Shown here piece by piece: positions 20,401 to 31,414 of a DNA stretch of 64,000 nucleotides. Within the stretch, counting starts at the first letter, position 1, and each line of letters opens with the position of its first letter. The position numbers and the translations under genes are program-made. Source of the DNA: Cylindrodendrum hubeiense (lineage: Eukaryota > Ascomycota > Sordariomycetes > Hypocreales > Nectriaceae); the NCBI GenBank assembly GCA_014621425.1, contig JAANBB010000169.1, forward strand, positions 1 through 64,000, in the 5' to 3' direction. Below the pieces are notes generated by a model, which saw nothing but the letters and a program-made list of their open reading frames with translations, did no database searches and was not told the DNA's origin.

Positions 20401-23400
20401 TGCATTATCTCACTCGCCCCAAGCCCCCAGCCCGTCTCAGGATCCCAGGGAAATACCAGCTTCCGTCCAGATTGTCCCCGCCAGAGTGAGCAACAAAAAC
20501 CGCAACGTCGCGTCGTGCGCGTCCAGCGCGTCCAGATTTTGGAGTCGCTTGCAGAGGGCCGCCCCCAAAGCGACCCCCGCGGCCCCCCGCGGCCTGTCTT
20601 GCTGCAATTATGAAACAGCTGTGTCCGCTGCAGCTGTGCCTTTCCGTTTGCCAAATTACTTGCAACAATCAGTCCCTGTCGAGTCAGCGGTACAGAATTA
20701 CGACGGATGAACTACAGTCCAATTGACTCCGGCAGCCCCTTCTCACAAATCCTCTGCACGACGTCGATAATATGACAGGTGGTACGAATGCCCCTCGACG
20801 CCAGTGTATGTACAAAACGGATTGCCCGTCACCTAGAACGAAATCTCGTGCTCCATGGATGCGCCTGGGTTAGGTACCCCCGCGCATGCAGGCCCCCTCC
20901 ACTGCTGTCAAATCTGAGCTCAGATGTGGTGGAGACCAGCGAACAAAGGCCCAAGCCAAAGTCCATCCCAGTGCATCCACCAACATGCTCACACGGCCCT
21001 CTAGCGTCGATTCCAGCCTGTGGGTGTGTGTGCCATGTGAGTGGGTGTGGTAAGGCGCACGGGCTGGTTCAGGTGTTGAAGCGATGATGGCTCACTTCTG
21101 GGAACAGTCCCATGGAACAGGACTGGTAGCGCTCGCTGCAGAGTTCATCACTCACTCACCTTGTCTGACTGGTCTCGTTGTGCAGTTTCGCGACTGCCAT
21201 TGGGTGCAGTTACCTGCCGACCAGCATCGTGTTTTGACCTGTATTTATCATCGTTAAGCTTCATGATTGGCCCAGCTGGTAAGCCCCCTTTGTATCAAAG
21301 ATGTTCGCTGATGGAACTAGAGGCCCCCCTGTGAAAACATCCAAAGCAGGTACAAGTTGCGAAAAGCAATGCCAAAATAGAACGTCGTTGTTAGCAGAGG
21401 ACGGAGTATTATCTAGCATAATATTGCACCGCCGGGACCTCAGCGCTTGGGCTCCTGTCATCGGGCTGAATGCCTTCACCGCAGAACTACGGAAGACGCG
21501 GCTCTTTCGGCTGCCACGGGGACATAAGTGCCTCACGCCCCCATTGTTCCGATCTTTTCCACTGGACGGTTCCTGTTTTCTCTCCCCATCGTCAGGCAAC
21601 CTCAGTAGCCTGACTCCCCGCCGATTCCGGCAGTTGGGAAGATCATGTTCGTCTGGCCGATTTCTTGACGGCGCTATGACGCTATCGATCCCCAACCCAG
21701 TACTTGGTGCTCCGGCCAGAACCGAGCCCCACGTTGCGTCCGTTCGTCTGAAGAAGAAAAGCCGGCCCGTAGCAAAAGGGAAAAGGTACTTCACACGGGG
21801 TGTTGCAGTTTGGGTTTCCACGCCGGGTTCACCGGGGCTTGGTGGAAATAAAATCAAGGGACCGTGAAGGACGTAAGCTGAGGAATCTTTAAGGGGCTGC
21901 CAAGGTGTGAGCTGGCACCAGAAACGGCCGTCGTCGTCAACGTTCGGCAGTGCAAGCGTACGTGTACGTCCCGCCTAAAAAAACACCACGGACGAGTCGA
22001 TGGCGATGGATAGCAGCAAACAAACCTCCACTCACTCGCCTCAGATCGATGGGGCTATGCCCCCCCGTTCGTGTTGTGTTCGAGGGGTGCGGTGCGACGC
22101 GAAGGGGCCATCCATCCCTACGACCCTCTGAGGGCCAGTAAATGATTTCAAATCCAAACTTTGTTGTGTTTTAAATGCTAGTCAAGCTTGGCCTGCATCT
22201 GGGCCGTCATGCGTGCTGTAATGAATTGCACCGGAGGCCTATCACCTGGCCCTCACCATGGTCACCACAGGAGCACACCGCGTCACCGAGGCGCAGATTG
22301 ATGCAATACGGGGTGGGTGTACTTCGTATGGATGGAGGGGGAGGATGGATGGAGGGGGATGGAGGTAGGGGCATGAGGGTGCTTACATCCGGGATGCCTC
22401 AACGTCGTCATCGAGCATATGGTGGGATAGCCAGCACGGCGGTCGGTGTTCTTTGGTCCCGGACCCCGTCTCACACACACCGCAATCCTCTATTCGCACG
22501 CACACTCCTTGATACGGATACGGCATATGCACGCAGAATGAGACAGGATAATATCGACAAATAACAAATTCGACCATCTCTTGTAGATAAAAGCTAAACC
22601 CCAAACTCCCGTTATACTCATTGACGAACCTGATAGTGATGTTCATTTTGTCTATATGTAGGTATTCTCCTTGGACTTTTACAAGTATCATGCCCTGTCT
22701 AGTGTTTGCTTCGGGCAAATAGCAGCACTCTTCCTATGCGACTTGTGGGCCCCGTTCCGAGAGCATCACGAAACGAAGTCCGTTGTGGGACGGTTGGTAT
22801 TGCGAGGAACGAAGACTGCATAGTGTCTGGAATTCGCTGAACGTCGTAGGATTCCACATCGTCGGGTCTCTACTAACCCCCTTTCAATCGTTTGCACACA
22901 TGCACAGCCACACAGAAGCCCACGATCCGCAACTGCCTTCCCAATGCAGTTCGTGTGGTCTCGTCGAACTAGACAGGCGAACAGAGCGATGACGAGCGGC
23001 ACAGACCAGAAACCAGAGGGGATTGTGCATGCGTAGTGGCCACCTTAGGACGCAATAGTCTCGCCCAAGGCCTCCAAGCGCAGACGGGATCTCATTGTCC
23101 CGCCGCCATGCTGTCGCCCGTGTTGCCCGCGTCGCCCGTGTCGCCCGTGTCGCCCGCGCTCTGCTTCCCCGCGTGCGACGGCGTAGCATCGCTTCCATGC
23201 CGTCACCCACCCAAACTCGCTCCCCGCCCGCCGCCGCTCTCTCTTACCCCGGCCTCCCCGGATCCAGGACTGGGACCAGGATTTAGGCCAGAGAGCGCCC
23301 AGTGAACCTGAAGACTGCTTCCTGTCTGGGCTAGAGGGAGACGGTACACGATAGTGCTTGTAAGGATGGTGGTGTTTTAGTTGGCGTTGTCGACGAGGCA

Positions 23401-23965
23401 TCTATCACACGCCAAGCCTCATTGCTGGGACTGGATGCAGCTGGCATTGGCCATTTGCCACTCGCGGCGGCTAGTTTTCCCTCAACAACCAAGTACTTCG
23501 TACAAGTACAGATTACATCCCGAGAGGTGCAAGACCAGGCCTTGCAAACGCCCAGATAGGGGGCCCTGGAGGTGTAAGTAATGCCTCAGTGGCTGGGGTC
23601 GGCCATCGTCTCATGGACTATCGAACTGTGGGGGAGCGAAAACGGGCGGAACTAGGCCCTCGGCTGAATGCAAAAAAAATGCCCCACGTTTGCCCGCCTC
23701 CAGTCTGCAACGCTGCAACAGGCTGGGTTTAGCTCATCAAGACCGCACCGGTTCCTCTCCACAAAAACCCCGACGGAGAGAGAGACACACAGGCACACAG
23801 ACAGGCACACCGTCAGGCGGCCAAATACAGACAGCCAGCGCCATTCTGCTCCGTACATCCCTAGTACGTACACGTACAGCACCTCATCAGCAGATACTTA
23901 CAGTGCTGTCCCTTGCCGTGCTGTGTCCCCCGGAACCCTGAACCCGAGCCCCAACCACCTGCAAT
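17401..23965. other. 6.6 kb region without a convincing gene
   Basis: The part next to the RING-H2 gene (about 17600-17960) is strongly purine-rich on plus, i.e. a long pyrimidine-rich leader or promoter for that minus-strand gene. ORFs of 180-220 codons at 17485-18066 (plus), 18800-19342 (minus), 20051-20710 (plus) and 21261-21867 (both strands) overlap ORFs in other frames, are rich in Arg, Pro, Ser and Cys, and show no domain, so I do not call them. Around 20093-20130 there is an imperfect TTCCTGGC array, and at 23113-23157 a 9-bp tandem repeat. Confidence 0.5.
23113..23157. repeat. 9-bp tandem repeat GTCGCCCGT x5
   Basis: Five head-to-tail nonamers vary only at C/T positions. It lies about 0.8 kb upstream of the cyclophilin start codon in a GC-rich stretch and is not inside a credible gene. 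Confidence 0.93.
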
Positions 23966-25124
23966 ATGGCGCCTACGCAGCTCCCCGAATCCGGCAACCC
24001 GCTGTGAGTACTCCCTCTCTTCCCTCCCCCGAATTCTCCTCCTTTCCGCCCGGGGTACGGTGCCTGTCAGGCCCGCTTTCGGAGGTCCAGCGTGGCGTGC
24101 ACGGCCAGCCGCCGTCGTTTGTCATGATCCGGTTGGAGCGAACAAGTCGGGTCGTCGAGTCAAGCAAGTGTGTGTGGGCTGATTCATGTTCTTGGCCGTT
24201 GCAGCGTCTTCTTCGACATCACCCTCGGAGGTAAGTCCTTCCGTTCGTCCTTGCGCTATGCCCGTGTCATTCCCTATGCGAGACTCCTCCAGCTTTTGAA
24301 GCTATTCCCATCCTAGCAGCTGGTTGGTGGCCATGGCGAGTGAACCTAGATGAACAGGACCATGGTGATAATGGCAATCAACGGCAGTCCATTGCCATTC
24401 ACCATGCCCCATGCCCCATCGCCCCCTACCAATCACTCCCATCCGTCCCATCCAATTCATTGATTCATTATTGACACCCTCGTACTGACCCATCTCGTCT
24501 TATATCCAGGCGAGCCCCTCGGCCGCATCACCTTTGAGCTCTTCAAGGATGTAGTCCCCAAGACAGCAGAGAACTTTCGACAGTTCTGCACCGGCGAGTC
24601 TAAGAACTCCGCCAGTCGGCCTCAGGGCTACAAGGGATCCAAGTTCCACCGCATTGTCAGTCCTCTCTCTTCCTCTTCCGTGGCTGTTGATGTAGATACG
24701 ACTGCTAAACTAACACCGAGGTCAGATCCCCAACTTCATGTGCCAGGGTGGTGACTTCCTCAACGGTGATGGAACCGGATCAACTTGCATCTGGGGCTTC
24801 AAGGCCTTTGATGATGAGAACTTTACTCTAAAGCATGACCAGCCCGGTCTGCTCTCCATGGCGGTACGCTCACCATCACCTATGTATTCATATCCTATGC
24901 AGGAAACTCTAACACCATCCCAGAACGCCGGCCCCAACTCCAACGGCTCCCAATTCTTCATCACCACCGTCCCCACACCCTTCCTCGACAACAAGCACGT
25001 CGTCTTCGGCAAGGTCGTCGACGGCATGGACGTTGTCAAGAAGATGGAGGCTACCAAGACTGGGTACCGCGGCAAGGATGTGCCAAACATGGACATTGTC
25101 ATCTCCCAGTCTGGTGAGATGTAG
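23966..25124 (+). CDS. cyp3: Cyclophilin H-type peptidyl-prolyl isomerase
   Basis: Cyclophilin H (human PPIH) is a prolyl isomerase associated with the U4/U6.U5 tri-snRNP. Exons are 23966-24003, 24205-24230, 24510-24655, 24726-24863 and 24924-25124, giving 182 residues. Exon 2 is only 26 nt. The product covers the whole cyclophilin fold: [59 protein letters not shown], the active-site stretch [29 protein letters not shown]. The FHR arginine and QGGDF active-site residues are present. The opening NPLVFFD and the ending VISQSGEM are typical of cyclophilin H rather than cyclophilin A. Introns 1 and 2 (201 and 279 nt) are long for this locus. Intron 4 is 60 nt and has no stop in frame. Confidence 0.95.
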
Positions 25125-25987
25125 AGTGCCGGAACACTTTGTCAATTCACTGGCTCGATCGCCGTGTAGCGAGATGTGAAGGACTACGAAAATGAGATTT
25201 GGGTGGAAAAGGAGATTTGGGTGAACAAGGGAGCGAGATCTAACGGCATGAACACCAGGAACGGTGATACGTAGATACCCGTCGGAATACAACTCGATCG
25301 CCGCCTCGTCGGCGGTTTCCTCACATGTGTACCGTTCCACGTGCAGTTCTGTGACCGAGAGAATCTGCTTTGTGCATCATCTCTGTTTGCCTCCCTTATG
25401 CCAATGACACACGACAGCCCGGTGTTCCGAATATCACAGCAACATCAATCTCATTCAGCATCATTGCACAGTCATCACAAACGGTCATAGATAGGCACAG
25501 GATTTGAAAGCAACGCGTTTTGCATTTCAGTTTCTCAAAGGCTCACTCTGGAAAATGTCTGCCTGTCTACCCCTGAAAATTCCCAAGTCCGTGTATCCAT
25601 CCTTCGCCCATAAACCAAATCAAATCAACAAGAAAAAGAAGAGAAAAAAGAAAGATTTCGCACGGCCCGGTCTTCCTTCAAGCAAAAGGGATGCCGTCGC
25701 CGAGTTAAACAAATGGTATCAATGTATCCAACACCGTATGTGCTGCCCACGCTCCGTGCCTGACCTGCCTTGCACCTTGTGCTGTGTGCCGGTGTTTTTT
25801 CTTCCCAGTTCGCGCCCGACACCCATTTATGGTGCTGAGGGCTGCGCCGTGTATGTACCGAAAGAGAAAAGAAAAAGAAAGGAGAAACTAACTCGCAGGA
25901 TCTTGGAGTGTGAGAAATATCCTTGAACGAAGGCGGAGGTGATACGTTCAAGTCACGCCCCTTTGCCTGAGAGATAAGGGCATCTCT
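25125..25987. other. Convergent 3' region
   Basis: This 863-base gap holds the 3' flanks of cyclophilin H (plus) and the secreted protein (minus). A 140-codon plus-strand ORF (25504-25926) has no domain and a lysine run from an A-rich tract. I see no other feature. Confidence 0.5.
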
Positions 25988-27568
25988 TTAAAAGGCTCCG
26001 AAGGCCCAGTTCCCGCGTCGACGCATGAAGGGAGTCGGCACAATGCCGCCATTGGAGTTAGTGGATGTCGCTACCGAACTGTCGGCAGGGACGGGTGTCT
26101 CTCGGAACTGGCCTCCTGGGACGGTGGTTGGTGTATCCGAGGCATATGTGATGTGAGTGGTCAAGGTCTTGAAGACCGTTGAAGTGGACTGCGTAGTAGA
26201 CTTTGGAGAGTTGATATGAGTTGTCAACGTCAAGACATAGGTCGAAGCTGGCTGCGAAGAAGAGGCAGCGTTGATGTGGGTGGTTCGGGTATAGGTCACA
26301 GTTGACGTCGATGACGGCGCGGCGACCGACTCAGCAGCACCCGAAGTCACCGACCGAGTGACCACAAGAGTCTTTGTGGTTGTCGAGGTGCTCTCGGGTG
26401 CCTCAGTGGCGGCCTCAGCAGGTACCGTGACATAGACGGTTGTCACCGAAGCGGGAGGTCGAACCGTCTGGGTGACAGTCACCGTCGCGACACCATCGCT
26501 AGAGCCTCCATCTGCCGGCGCACTCGCAGTAGGCGTGGTGACCTTGGTGGTCGCAGTGGGAGTAGCAGTGTTATCCCCATCGCCGCCATTCCCGTCAACG
26601 ACGACCTGGAAGTTGTTCTCCATCTGCTCCTTGATACCCACGGAGTAGATGTTCTGGTCAGGAACATAGTCCAAAGCCACCGAGCCCTTGGCAGAATAAG
26701 AATCGGCACCGGCGTCAGTGATCTTGATGTCAATGACACTTGAGTAACTCTCGTTCTTGGCGATGGCAGCCATGGTGAAGCCATTGGGGTCCTTCTCGCC
26801 GCGCATGAAAGTGCCCGCCCAGGGGAACTTCCCATCAGTGGTAGCATTAATGTCAATGGCATCAGCATTCAGGTCGGGCCAGTCCCAGTACCAGTAAATT
26901 GTATAGATGTCGCCCACTTTGAGGTCGTCGGGCAATTTGATGTCGGACTGGCAGGCCAGCTCCTGATCATGCTCAGCGCCCTGGCCAGATAGCTCAGTGG
27001 CACGCTGAGTGCTGATCGAACCTGGGTTGGGCTGATAGCACTGGCCATCGTCGTAGTTGCGCGTGGCAAGAAGCGTGCCGCGACCATCACCACCAGTACC
27101 GTTCTTGTTCCAGAGAAGGTGGACGTCGAAAAGTTTCTCCTCATCCTTGGGCTCTGTGGTGCCATAGAAGTAGATGGTGCCGCGGTTTCGGGGCTTGTTG
27201 GGCTGGTTCTCGGGGAGAGTGGTGTGTCCGTTCTCGAGGTGCATGAGGGCGACGTAGTCGCCAGGGGCAGCTTCGAGCATGGGAAATTCAGGGTTCTCCT
27301 CCAACTGGTACTTGTTGAGGATTTCGTTGCCCGAATAGGCAGCCTGGCCTGAAACTGGGAGAATGTTCTGGGGGAGCGAGTCTGTGTAGACAGGGTCGGT
27401 GGAGTTTCGGGGGACGTATCCTCGAGCGTACCCAATATCGCCAACCATGGTGCCGTTCTTTGCGAGCTTCTTGGCATACTCGACCCAGGAGTGGGCAGAA
27501 ACCGGCGGGGTCAGGGCCACGAGGGCGCTGGCCACGAGGGCGGTAGCGGATTTCGAAGTGATCTTCAT
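25988..27568 (-). CDS. Secreted protein with N-terminal His after signal peptide
   Basis: This intronless 526-residue protein has a clear signal peptide (about 1-25, ending PPVSA), so the mature chain should start with histidine: HSWVEY. The globular part (about 26-325) resembles a fungal secreted family that I associate with DUF7492, with GYARGYVPR, AAPGDYVALMHLENGH, GTIYFYGT, DGQCYQPNPG, DIYTIYWYWDWPD and several Asn-X-Ser/Thr sites. An exposed N-terminal His plus an internal His (ENGH) and nearby aromatic residues is reminiscent of the copper-binding histidine brace of lytic polysaccharide monooxygenases, but that activity is inference only. The last 200 residues are a Ser/Thr-rich region with repeated TTHI motifs (TRTTHINA, LTTHINS, LTTHITY), likely heavily O-glycosylated. 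No terminal hydrophobic GPI signal is seen. Confidence 0.85.
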   Translation of the reverse strand: MKITSKSATALVASALVALTPPVSAHSWVEYAKKLAKNGTMVGDIGYARGYVPRNSTDPVYTDSLPQNILPVSGQAAYSGNEILNKYQLEENPEFPMLEAAPGDYVALMHLENGHTTLPENQPNKPRNRGTIYFYGTTEPKDEEKLFDVHLLWNKNGTGGDGRGTLLATRNYDDGQCYQPNPGSISTQRATELSGQGAEHDQELACQSDIKLPDDLKVGDIYTIYWYWDWPDLNADAIDINATTDGKFPWAGTFMRGEKDPNGFTMAAIAKNESYSSVIDIKITDAGADSYSAKGSVALDYVPDQNIYSVGIKEQMENNFQVVVDGNGGDGDNTATPTATTKVTTPTASAPADGGSSDGVATVTVTQTVRPPASVTTVYVTVPAEAATEAPESTSTTTKTLVVTRSVTSGAAESVAAPSSTSTVTYTRTTHINAASSSQPASTYVLTLTTHINSPKSTTQSTSTVFKTLTTHITYASDTPTTVPGGQFRETPVPADSSVATSTNSNGGIVPTPFMRRRGNWAFGAF

Positions 27569-30500
27569 CGTGGTGGTTGTGGTTGTAAGGTTATGTGATT
27601 GAAAAGGTTGAAGAAAGAAAGAGTTGGGTGAAGTTGAAAACGTGATTTCAGATTCAAGAGTGGAAGGAGTGTATCTTCAGTGTTTGTAGAGAGTGAACGT
27701 CTTCGTTTATGTGTAAGGAGAGAAAGAGAGGCAGTGCCCGTCACGAAAGCTGGCAGGTGATTTGTTGAAAAGGGTGGGCGACGGGTTTGTTTTGTTATTC
27801 GAGAACAGCGGGGACTGTTTTCTTTGGGGAACTGGCGAGTGATTGACAGCTGGCGAGCAGTTGAACAGTGACGACTGTTTTGCGTTGGCAGCTGGCGGGC
27901 AGTCGAGCAGTGACGAGGTGCGGCACTGGCAGCTGACAATGGTCTTTATTCGGTAACGAACAATAGAAATGACAATGAATGAATGGTTGAAAACCAGTGA
28001 AACTTTTCAAGTTCGGCTTGCAGTGGCTGAGGTGGTATTTTTGATTTTCTTTTGTTTCTGAGCTGAGTCTGAGCTGAGATTTGTTGAAACGGCTTCTCAG
28101 TGGCGAGGAGGATTGTAGATGATCAACGTCCGGCGTCGATGGTTGTGGTTTTTGGTCAGTCCCGCTGAGCCTCAAGAGAAACTGCAACACAAGGAAAGAG
28201 AAAGGAAATAAATCGAAAGTCAAAAAAGGGGGTACAGCAGAAGAGAAGGCTGAAGACGAAAAGAGAAAAATCGTGAACCTCTCTTAGACCATGTCCATGT
28301 TGGTGAGTCACGGATGGGATAGAGTGACGTGTGGAATGGTGACCGGGGTTGTCGAGGCGGTGGAATGGCCGAGAGTGTGCGACTCAGGGACGGGGAGCCA
28401 AGATGAGATGGGAGGACGAGCGGGTTGAAGAAGAGGACGCACGACGAGGCAGGCAATCAAGTGACAAGGGGACGGGGAGCAACGATGCAATCAAGCAAGC
28501 AAGGCAGGCACCCGATCGAAACACTTTGGATGGCAACGAAACACTTGGCTCTTGAAGGGGGGACTCGGTGGGTAGATATCATGGTCCAGAGTGAGAGACC
28601 GGTGGCCTATCGTTGGCCAGCATGAAGACGGTCGTGGAAACGGGTCTTGGACGGAGATGCAAATAGGCATGGCAAATCGACGACAACGACATGGCACGGA
28701 CGCGGGAGATGGGCGCTCGCATGGGCTCCCCTAGGAGGTGCCTTAGCATGAGCAAGGGCATGGGGCATGGGGCTTAGGACATGGGCATGGGACCTGGGCC
28801 ATGGGACGGCCGATGGTACGGCATCGGAATAGCATCGCATGGCATGGCAGCCGCGGCAAGTGAGGATACTACTAAGAGAAGGCCCTCGCTCGTCTGGGGA
28901 AGCGCTGCTGTGAGACACTGGCAACCACTCAATGCGGTTCCAGAGCCTCGACGCAATGGAGCCGTGTCGCACAAGGGTCTGAGCCGTGGCTAGGCCGTCC
29001 GTGCTGGCAGGGGCCATGGGGGGCAGTCGAGATGGGATGGATTTTTCTACGGAGCACGGGGGGTTGGAGTTGAGGCTGTTTCGAAGGTGGGAGGGTTATA
29101 GCCGCCCGACTGGAGAAGCCATGGGTGTCTATTCTCGATCTTGATCGTGGCGTCGTGGCGCCGTAGCTCGCGGAATCGGAAAGTCTAGACTGGCCCTGAT
29201 CCATAGGCGTCCAGGGACCCCCGGTGAGGGAAAGGCGAGAGTCGAGCGAGAATAGACGTTTCCACGGCGAGATCCATCCGGTTGCGGCAGGGCCATTATT
29301 GGCTGCTGCGTGTACGTATGCGATGCGCCAGACTGGGAGATTGAGGGCGCGAGGATTGGCCGTCGACGTCTGCGTAGCGCTGGGCCGGCCAGCTTGGCGA
29401 GCATTAGACGCCCGCCGCATGCTCCGCTCTGTCGCAAGCGCGCCGTCGTTGCGGGTGGCCAATTGGCTGTCGAGCCCCCTCGGCGATTCTCAGGGATTTC
29501 AGGCAGGCCAGGGATTCGCCCGTCCTGCAAGGAACAGGGCTGCCCAGTTGCTTCGCGAACCGTTATAGAGCTCCGCGGCCATTCAATCCTCGTGTTTCTC
29601 GTCGCCGTCTCACGTTGCCGGCCTGCGACGGCGGCCTTGTGGACTCGCCGGGTCCGTTGGCCGTCGGGCCTCAGCCTCGGGCCTCGCAGCCAGCCTCACA
29701 TCCAGGCCATAGTCGTCGTTAGTCTGGTGGGAGTGTCAACTGTGGTGAGACTCGCCCGCCGCGCTGCCTTGATTCAATCGCTCGTCTCTCGGGCGTCGTC
29801 CCACCCGGCCCATGCTGTGGTCCCATCCTCGACGAACCACCGACGCATTAATCTTGTAGCGCCCGAAGGTTTGGCCAGGCGCCCGACATCCACGCGACAA
29901 GAGAAATGAGGCATTGCGGTGGAGATGGGCCGCTGTTGAGCGGTCGTTGGGAGCAAGACCCGGAATGCGAATAATTGCGAATGCTTCGCTGGACCGGGGT
30001 TCAAACATATCTTGTTGGAGACTGCCTCCCTCTATCTACTCCAAACATTTCGCCCTCGTCGTGAATCAAACATGCGACGGGATTTGCAAAACCGTTTCTG
30101 TAACTGACCGGCCCTGACTCCCGGAGGAGAATGCCAGCCGATCATCACACCAAGCAAACATTTCTCCATCTCGGCCTTTTTTTTGTTCCTCCCGTGTCGT
30201 GCTTCACATGTGCGACCAATCGTGCGCGACTTGAAAGCCCTTTCATCAATGGTCACCTGAGCACCCTGTCGCTTTTGAAGAGCCGTCGTGTTGGGTGGCC
30301 GCGTGGGTGGTGATAGTTGCACAACACAGCACACCCACTCCAGCTTCTTCTTTCACCTCAGTTCACCTCATTTCACCTCCTTTCACTCAATTCATTTCCT
30401 CGTTGAGGCGAATATCCCCTTCCTTCAACTCCTTGTCACCTGTCGTCCGAATATCCAATACTCGCGTCCCTCGAACTCCCCTCTCCCTCCACCCCTCCCT

Positions 30501-31414
30501 AGCTGTCATTCCCTAGCTTCACCTCCCTCCTTCAATATCCACACCCTTTTTCCACCTCAACACTCCCTCACGTCTGTCCCAACCGCGCGATGCGCCCAAA
30601 GCAGGCAAAAGGTGACTTCCGGTTCAAAGAAAACTGTGGTCGATAGGCGCTGCAATGCGGAGAGAACAAAAAGCGCCTAAAAACACACACAAAGAACCAT
30701 CGCCCAAGGACTTACGCACGCTCCAACTCAAGCGCCCATGTCTCAGCCATCTAGATCTCATCCCCATGTCTCTGCCCCTCCCGACCGTAACCGTTCCCTA
30801 TTTTTGCTTCTCTGGAGAAAAGAATATCATCCCGTCTCTCGGGTAGGTTTCTCCTTGACCCTTTCTCCGGTAGAGTCGCTCAGGGGTGGGACTCCCTCTC
30901 CAGTTGGATCATGATTCATTACCTGCAACCTGCAGCGGAGACATGATGAAGAGACATCGAATTTCTTCGTCGCCCTCTGAGACTCTCGTCGCACCCGGTT
31001 CTAGTGGATTCTGTCGTCACCTAGTCTGGCCTAATCTAAGTAAAACAAGTGAGCGTTGAATCAGCCCAACCTGGGGAAGACATCTCAAACCTATAACGTT
31101 AACAAGTCTGTGGCCATGCTTTACACGTTCGAAGACGATGGAGAAGATGTCACAGATGCAAAAGTTAATGTAGAACACAGCTCGATTCCTCTGTTACCTA
31201 ATTACCAGCCATATGCCCTGTCATGTCTATAACCACAATGGTATTTTCTGCCCGCGACAAAAACCACATGATCCCAACGCCGCCCAAAAGAAATACACCA
31301 TGAACTCTTGTGAGATCCGTGACGTTACCATATCCTCATGCATTACCCAGACCCCGTGATTCCTCATTCTATCCTTCGCCCACCTGCCAATTTTGCGACT
31401 GTCCACGTCCGTTT
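27569..31414. other. 3.8 kb region without a convincing gene
   Basis: The first part (to about 28300) is the promoter of the secreted-protein gene. Around 28740-28860 there are GGGCATG-like direct repeats. From about 30330 to 30590 the plus strand is a long CT-rich tract that looks like a plus-strand leader, yet only short ORFs follow it. GC-rich ORFs near 28929-29909 overlap on both strands and show no domain. The part close to 31415 is the 3' flank of abaA. Confidence 0.5.
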
